Origin: Sambucus nigra
Taxonomy: Eukaryota; Streptophyta; Magnoliopsida; Dipsacales; Adoxaceae
Length of the DNA: 64,000 nt
Assembly (NCBI GenBank): GCA_949130495.1
Contig: OX422222.1
Span: 106,195,709-106,259,708, forward strand
Reading direction: 5' to 3'
In this document: positions 57,722-64,000 of the stretch, in pieces
Numbering within the stretch: position 1 is the first letter of the stretch
Layout of the letters: the number at the start of each line of letters is the position of its first letter
Program-made: the position numbers and the translations under genes
Notes under the pieces: model-generated
The model's database searches: none
Seen by the model: the letters and a program-made list of their open reading frames with translations, nothing else
What the model was told of the DNA's origin: nothing

Positions 57722-58163
57722 AGCTCCATTGAAAAACAAGGATATTACACCATATGAATTATGGTTTAATCATAAGCCTAATCTTAGACGTCTTAAAGTT
57801 TGGGGATGTCTTGCTTATGTAAGAAAACCCGAACCTAAAAGACCTAAAAGACCTAAACTAGGAAATAGGACTTATAAATGTGTTTTTATTGGATACTTTA
57901 GTAACAGTACGACTTATAGATTTTTAAACCTTGAAACTCAAGAAATCATTGAGTCGGTAGATGGGAAATTCTTTGAACATCGAACAAAGTTTAGTACTTT
58001 GAATCAAGGTTTAGAAAATAATAATCCAACTGTTGACTCCTCAAATTTAGAAGAAGATTCACAACCTATATCTTCTTCGGAAACAACGAATGACGTTGAA
58101 CCACGAAGGAGTAAAAGACAAAGAACTGAAAAAAATTTGGGCCTGACTTTGTTATTTATTTAG
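57678..58163 (+). pseudogene. C2 integrase C-terminal region and linker
   Basis: Continues in another frame: AVLSACYILNRAPLK, TPYELWFNHKPNLRRLKVWG, CVFIGYFSNSTTYRF, then an acidic Ser/Asn-rich linker ending RRSKRQRTEK. Typical of the copia integrase tail. Confidence 0.9.
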
Positions 58164-58895
58164 TTGAAGGGGATTTAAATGAGACTAAGAACAAAACTAA
58201 ATTTGTTCTTAATGTAGAAGATGAACCGACCACATTTCATGAAGCGGTAACATCTAGGGATGCTGTTTTTTTGGAAAGAAGCAATAAATGATGAAATGAA
58301 CTCAATTTTGTCAAATCAAACTTGGGTTATTTCTGATCTTCCCCCCGGGGCTAAACCTATTGGGTGAAAATGGATATTTAAAAGAAAATTAAATTCGGAT
58401 GGTTCTATAAATAAATTTAAGGCAAGACTAGTTGCTAAAGGCTATAAGCAAAAACATGGAATTGATTACTTTGATACATATGCTCCTATTGCTCGAATCT
58501 CTTCCATTAGGATATTGATATCTCTTGCTTCCATTCACAATTTAGTTATTCATCAAATGGATGTTAAAACTGCTTTTTTAAATAGTGATTTAGAAGAAGA
58601 GATTTACATGGAACAACCCGAAGGGTTTGTTTTGCCTGGCCAAGAAAAGAAAGTATGTAAATTGGTTAAATCTATTTATGGCCTTCAATAAGCTCCTATG
58701 CAATGGCATGATAAGTTTAATAATATTGTTATATCCCATGGATATAAAGTTAATGATGCCGACAAATGTATATATAGTAAATTTGAAAATGGTGTTGGTG
58801 TTATTATTTGCTTATATGTGGATGACATGTTAATATTTGGGTCTAATCTCAAATATGTTTAAGAAACCAAAAGGTTTATTTCATCAAAATTTGAT
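58164..58895 (+). pseudogene. C2 reverse transcriptase
   Basis: WKEAINDEMNSILSNQTW, KWIFKRKLNSDGSINKFKAR, DYFDTYAPIAR, MDVKTAFLNSDLEEEIYMEQ, SIYGLQ*APMQWH (in-frame TAA), and CLYVDDMLIFGSN with YVDD near 58815. Other stops at about 58162 and 58861. The first RT codons need at least one shift. Confidence 0.9.
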
Positions 58896-59270
58896 ATGAA
58901 AGATCTTGGAGAAGCTGATGTGATTTTAAGAATCAAAATTGTGAGAAAGGATAATTCTTTAGCGTTATCTCAATCTCATTATATAGAAAAAGTTCTTAAA
59001 AGATATAATCATTTTGAACTTAAGCCAACTGCTACACCAGTGGATCCTAGCATCAAATTAATGAAAAATACTGGGCGTGCTATGGACCAACTTAAATATG
59101 CTAGTATTATTGGGAGTCTAATGTATGCCATGCATTGCACTAGACCAGACATTGCTTATGCAGTGAGTGTATTGTGTAGATTTACAAGTAATCCAGGACA
59201 AGAGCACTGGTATGCAATTTATAGGGTGCTTAGATACCTGAAGAGGACTTTGGATTATGGCTTACGTTAT
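58896..59270 (+). pseudogene. C2 RNase H, first part
   Basis: [66 protein letters not shown]. Cut at 59270 by the solo LTR. The frame resumes at 62081 after the second TSD copy. Confidence 0.9.
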
Positions 59271-60152
59271 TGTGACAACCCGCGATCCGAGATAAGGGGT
59301 GACCAGCCCGATACTCAAACGTAATAGGAATCATGGATGGATATCATTCTCAGCATCACAAAATAAACTGATTATACGGGAAAACCACCCAATAACTCAG
59401 AAAACGGGTTGCCAAAAAGTGTAAAATTTTAAAAATGCAGTTAAGAAAAATTTAATTTAAACAACCCAATCTGATAAGCAAGTGGAATTCCACAAAAATA
59501 TATATAATACAACTAAAACGAATGTATACAAATGGACCGAATAGGCTGTCGATCCACAACAACATACAACGAAGTACAATAATTTAATATCTTACATAAT
59601 ACATTCATTAATCAAATACAGATGTTTGGGCCACACGCCCGAGGGAAAAGACCCGATCATATCTAGAATAACAAAAAGAAAATGTCTAATACAAAATCCT
59701 GTAATAACCCGCAATATCTTACAGCTCGTCGAAAGCAAAAGAATGGGAGCATCAAAACAGGCGTCCTTGCGGTGGAGCACCTGAGAGGATACAATCATAT
59801 ATACAACAAGGAAAGTAAATCGATCAGGGACGGGTTCTATATGATCACCAGAAGAAATAAAAAGCATGATAGAAATGAACAGCTATGCATGAATGATAAG
59901 GATGATAATATGACAATGACATGTTATCTACATTACAATTTAAGACAATTTAACTAATTATGTAATGAAATGTCATTTACATAAAGGGAAGAAAAGTAAA
60001 TAACTTAAATTTAAAAACCTTTCCTCATTTATCAAATTTCCATTATCTTTTGTATTCCTTAATAGGAATAAAACCATTTATTAACTTCCATAGTTAATAA
60101 TCTTACCATCACATCTTTCCATTCCTTAATAGGAATATCATAAATATCAAGT

Positions 60153-60232
60153 CCTCTTTATGGCACATATCTCATTAATCTCATTTCCCGTGCTCTTTAT
60201 GGCACGTATCCATGCTCTTTATGGCATATACC
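60153..60232. repeat. Short tandem units CTCTTTATGGCAYATAYC
   Basis: Three copies of CTCTTTATGGCACATATC or a close variant at about 60154, 60193 and 60215, inside the solo LTR. Confidence 0.8.
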
Positions 60233-61111
60233 CATCAAGTCCCACTTGATGCAGAAAAGTTATATTCTCATACATATAACGATTCTAAGACCGCCCCTCC
60301 GAGTTTCCTCACTGGGCGCGCCCCTAAATTACCATCATCTTCCAGGGGCCTATCAAACAAGGAAGCCTGGGATCATAACGCAACGTCGGGAAGCGGCCAT
60401 ATGCCTGCGGGAAAGTCAGGACCACACCCGGAATCCCCTAACCAACGCAGAAAAACATATAAAACCCCGCATATGGCCTATGTCTATATCCTCCCTGCAT
60501 TCATTAGCCAGGGGGCATCACCAAGCGAACGAACTTCCCTTATGATGTCATTTAGAGAGGTGTGTTTAAGTAAATTAACATTTACCATTTTAATCTCATT
60601 TTCATTTTCAATTACCATTACAAATTTCCATTTCCAATATCCATGTGTTTGGTTCTTTTTATTCGAACCTATCATAATTAAACAAACGGGTTCATTTTAT
60701 TTGAACCAATCATCATTAAACCATTTGGGTTCATTTTATGCGAACCTAATTCCCATCGAATATTATCATTAATATTCCTCAATATACAAGTCCCAACTAA
60801 ATCTCCAAATGATCATTATGATCTTACATTTCCCCAAAGTTCATATAACTTTGATAAGCTCTTAAGTCTCCAAGTTAGGGCATTTAACTCCCTAACTTCT
60901 AAAAGTTTGAATAAAAGAAGAAATGATTTAACATTTCTTCAAACCTCCCCGGAATAAACCCCAGATGAACCCATTTCTAGTCTAGGGTAGCGACCAACTC
61001 AACTAATACTCTTGGACTCTAAGATTACTTCTTTCAAGAAGGTTCCTAGATCCTAAGCCTGAGGTAAAAGATCAAAATTTGAAAAGAAAACAAAAGAAAA
61101 ATGTAGGGTCT

Positions 61112-61228
61112 CCGAATCGATTCGGCCTAGAAAAATGGGGATTCTGCATAACTGCCGAATCGATTCGGTCTATCCAAATCGATTCGGATCACCCAGACCT
61201 GGAAACTGTCCCAGGGCGAATCGATTCG
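61112..61228. repeat. Palindrome cluster CCGAATCGATTCGG in solo LTR
   Basis: Perfect CCGAATCGATTCGG at 61112-61125 and 61155-61168, CGAATCGATTCG at 61217-61228, and a one-mismatch copy at 61174-61187. Confidence 0.95.
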
Positions 61229-62075
61229 ATTCTGCAGATTGCCAAATATTGGCTATGGGGTTCTAAACTCCAAATTTCCTTCCTACACAAATCCAACCCA
61301 AACCAAGATCATCTAACACCACCAATACATAATAAATGCTTCTAACTAATATCATTTACAATAATTATCATCCAAATCCATTTCCAAGGGTTAATACCCA
61401 ATTAATCTAACAAAATCCTAAAAATGATAAAACACAACAAATTCATAACTATCAAAACTAATTATTCTCCTTAAATCACATAATAGCAAGTAGATTACTT
61501 TCCTTGATCATGCAAATGCAGATTTGATTTGGTGAAGGAAATGATCCAAGCTTGAGTCTCCAAATTTCTCTCTTTCTCCCAAGGCTTTCTTCCTCTCTCT
61601 CTCTCTCAATTGTATAAAAATGGAAGAATGGGAATAGGGGTGGGGAAAATTAAACGGGGCTTAAGTCTAAAGAGCCCACTTAAATGTCTAATACGCGATA
61701 TAATAAATCGCAACTACACATTTAAGCTATAACCAGTCAAAAGTGCCCAAAATACCAAAACGCAATATAGCACTTATTTTGACTGTCTCACACCTACCGG
61801 GACTAACTACACCCTCCAAATTATCATTTGGAAATTTTATAACTCATTTTACTTCCGGTTTCATATTAAACCAAAATGTCATTTTAATTCTTATGACACA
61901 ATAACTTACCACATGGATATTTTTACATACCCATCAGGTAATCATACAACATTTTAGTAAATATTAACCTTTTTCATATAAAATTAATATTTACTCAACA
62001 TCCATCATTTTATAATTAATTACCACACCTAGTAAATAAATATACAATATGCTATCAAACGTGAGGGTTGTTACA

Positions 62076-62574
62076 GTTATGTTGGATATCCATCTTTTTA
62101 GAAGGATATAGTGATTCAAGTTGGAATAATCTTGAATCAAAATCCAAGTCAACTACTGGTTGAATTTTTACGCTAGGAGGAGCAGCTATCTCTTGGGGAT
62201 CCAAGAAACAAACATGTGTATCAGATTCAACTATGCAATCTGAATTTATAGCCCTAGCAGATGCATGTAAAGAAGCAGAATGGCTTAGAAATGTGTTGTA
62301 TGATATTCCTTTATGGAAAAAACCATCACCTTCTATTATGATAAGTTGTGATAACCAAGCCACAATTTATAAAGTTTCGAACAAAACTTACAACGGAAAA
62401 TCTAGACACATTAGTCTAAGGCATCAAATTATAAGAAAATTACTCAAGGAAGGAGTAATTGCAGTCGACTATATTAAAACGAACAAGAATTTAGCAGATC
62501 CTCTGACTAAAGGTCTTATTAGGGAGATGATATATATCACCTCAAAAGGAATGGGACTAAGGTCTATTAAATAA
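62076..62574 (+). pseudogene. C2 RNase H, second part
   Basis: After the TSD: GYSDSSWNN-like zone (first Asp) with a stop, [14 protein letters not shown], Glu in [18 protein letters not shown], Asp in SCDNQATIY, then [13 protein letters not shown] and [10 protein letters not shown], the usual C-terminal signature. Ends with a stop at 62572. Confidence 0.9.
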
Positions 62575-63143
62575 CACAACTATATTTAATGGGAACCCAA
62601 CTCATATCTTGAAAATATAGATAGAGTTCAATATGGTACAAACAAGTTAAATTATAGTTATGGAACACTAGGAATTTTATAAATAAAAAAAAGTTCCATT
62701 CCTTTGTGCCTAGTGTTGGTTTTCTGCATGTTAGAGGATGAAGGCTACTTCTTAATAAATCATATAAGTGTGACTCGCAGAATCACTAAAGTTGATTTAC
62801 CTATACGAGTGTCGAAAGTGTGGTTTCTTTCTATGGAATCAAGACCGATCCTAAAGCGCTCGTAAAATCAGGATTAGCACAAGGCCATAAAAGTGCATGC
62901 TAGAAGAACACTTATAAACTCAGAAATCGGTATGTGTAATAGTTCCGGCTAGTCTCAAAAGGTCATTGGTTCAAGATACGTTCACCACAGCACCTTGATG
63001 AAGCTTTGAATTATTTTCACTATATGGAAGTTCAAGTCCGAAAGACACTTCTCATTTATATACTAGATTTTAGCGATAATACCAAAAGTTATTTATTGTC
63101 TTTTTGCTTTGGTCTCTTGTGTATATTGAAATTGGTGGGCGAA
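62575..63143 (+). other. C2 3' non-coding region
   Basis: No coding sequence. Ends ATTGGTGGGCGAA (63131-63143), the likely PPT, just before the 3' LTR. Confidence 0.75.
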
Positions 63144-64000
63144 TGTTGGATAAATTCCAATATTTATTGATATTTTAATTATTAGTTGTTAATATTTTAT
63201 TATATTATTGGTGTTTTATTTTAAACATAGTTTGGGTTTTATTTTAGAAGGTAGAAACATGAGCAAATGGGTGTGAAAGATATGGGAGTGCTCAAAATCC
63301 CATATTGTCCCACATTGGAAGAATACTACAAAAAGTAGTGGTATATCAACTAAAGGACAACTAAGATTCTTAGTTGACAAGTCAAATAAGAGGCTATGAT
63401 CCTACGCATCGCGGTGGTGCTTAAGCACCACCAATCGCGACACGCGTAAGCGCAACACGCGATGCGCGAAATGGCGATTGAGCAACTTAGGGCGCATTGC
63501 GCACTTTGACGCACACTTGGCACTTCGCACGTGCGCATCGTTGCTTGGAGCGTGGGAGCCTAAAGTTTTGACGAGGTAAAACAGATCAACAGTTGTGATT
63601 AAACGATACGATCAAAGGGTTTAAAATCCGAAACGACTTGATCTAAATCGTTAGATGAACTCGTAGCGTTTCCTGTAGGAGATGTCCATTCGCTTACAAT
63701 GGGAGCCTCATCTGAACCGTTAGATCACAGCTGTTCCAAACAGGCACGATCCAATGGTTGCTGAGTCACTCCGTGAAGAGCTGTGACTGTTGAAGAACAG
63801 TCACATAAATGGCTATAAAAAGAGTTCCAAGCCTCTGTTTCGAACACCAAAAATTGCTAGTTTCTCCTCTCTCTGTCCTCTATATTTTGTCATTATCAAG
63901 TTACAAATTCAGAGTGTTCTCGGTTTGATCAAACAGTACATAATTTGAATCAAACAACTGTTCATACACTGCATTGTATCCTGAAGGCAGATTCTATAAA
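63144..64000 (+). repeat. 3' LTR of C2 (truncated by window edge)
   Basis: 857 bp of about 940. Keeps the 20-bp palindrome (63413-63432) and TATAAAAA (63814-63821), with scattered substitutions against the 5' LTR. Confidence 0.95.

Larger units (their letters stand above)
59271..62075 (-). mobile_element. Gypsy-type solo LTR in C2 RNase H
   Basis: 2805 bp with inverted ends TGTGACAACCC...GGGTTGTTACA and TSD GTTAT at 59266-59270 and 62076-62080. Minus orientation is preferred: TGTAACAACCC start, a GA-rich leader near 61600-61570 and CAAGGAAAGTAATCTACTTGC near 61500, parallel to AAGGCAAGTAATTTTCTTGC in T1 LTR E. Tekay-like by length and layout. No internal region or pol; the open stretches inside (up to 186 codons at 60212-60772) show no domain. 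Confidence 0.85.
54830..64000 (+). mobile_element. C2: Ty1/copia element running off the window
   Basis: LTRs at 54830-55769 and 63144-64000 (cut by the window end). Order gag, protease, integrase, RT, RNase H. RNase H is split by a gypsy solo LTR (59271-62075). Several stops and two frameshifts. Gag and RT style differ clearly from S1, S3 and S4 (no coiled-coil extension, short 3' region), so a separate copia lineage. Inserted into C1 at 54829. Confidence 0.95.

Noticed and set aside
60212..60772. 186-codon open frame in the 59271-62075 insertion
   Set aside because: Lies inside a solo LTR with clear TSD and terminal repeats; no domain, odd composition, no homologous frame in other LTRs.
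1..64000. Host genes, tRNA, rRNA or small RNA genes
   Set aside because: No tRNA cloverleaf (only tRNA-complementary PBS sites), no rRNA words, and no multi-exon coding pattern outside transposons.

Overview
This window is plant nuclear DNA, probably from a flowering plant with a large, repeat-rich genome. It is AT-rich and I can find no host gene. Nearly all of it is explained by LTR retrotransposons of the Ty1/copia and Ty3/gypsy superfamilies inserted into one another, plus solo LTRs and one MITE. I name no species. Boundaries rest on TG...CA termini, 5-bp target-site duplications (TSDs), primer-binding sites (PBS, initiator-Met type TGGTATCAGAGC), polypurine tracts (PPT) and reading frames that continue across an insertion. 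Working labels: S = Sirevirus-type copia, C = other copia, N = non-autonomous gypsy, T = chromovirus gypsy.

Layout. 1-5973: S1, a minus-strand Sirevirus-type copia with both LTRs but no pol, split by a solo LTR (1212-2332, TSD ATCTT). 5974-7610: unassigned, perhaps the end of a plus-strand Sirevirus. 7611-54829: C1, an old minus-strand copia. Its RNase H is cut at 9132/50442 by a 41.3-kb block flanked by TSD CTTAT, and its RT is cut by a solo LTR (50949-52494). The 41.3-kb block is an unusual chain of four LTRs (A 9133, B 12144, C 34669, D 36949) and three short non-coding internal regions (N). Four younger insertions sit inside it: S3 in LTR B (13442-21843, TSD GGGTA); S4 in the B-C internal region (23180-34367, TSD AATGT/AATAT), itself split by a solo LTR (28674-29884, TSD TAAAC); and T1, a Tekay-like chromovirus with chromodomain, in LTR D (39046-50094, TSD ATTAT), whose 3' LTR carries a Tourist-like MITE. 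54830-64000: C2, a plus-strand copia that runs off the window, cut in RNase H by a 2.8-kb gypsy solo LTR (59271-62075, TSD GTTAT).

Coding content. Gag, protease, integrase, RT and RNase H are recognisable in S3, S4, T1 and C2. Gag remnants survive in S1, and integrase to RNase H remnants in C1. All are broken by stops or frameshifts, so no element here looks autonomous today. The families complement one another by type: the N chain has PBS, PPT and LTRs but no protein, and its ends resemble those of chromovirus T1, which suggests past trans-mobilisation by a T1-like relative.

Most unusual signals: (1) the four-LTR chain sharing one TSD; (2) each of several unrelated LTR families carries its own cluster of short perfect palindromes (TCGTTCGAACGA, GGACCGGTCC, CGAACCGGTTCG, TCGATCGATCGA, CCGAATCGATTCG, and a 20-bp palindrome in C2); (3) a 32-33 bp paired-palindrome module shared between a copia LTR and a gypsy LTR.
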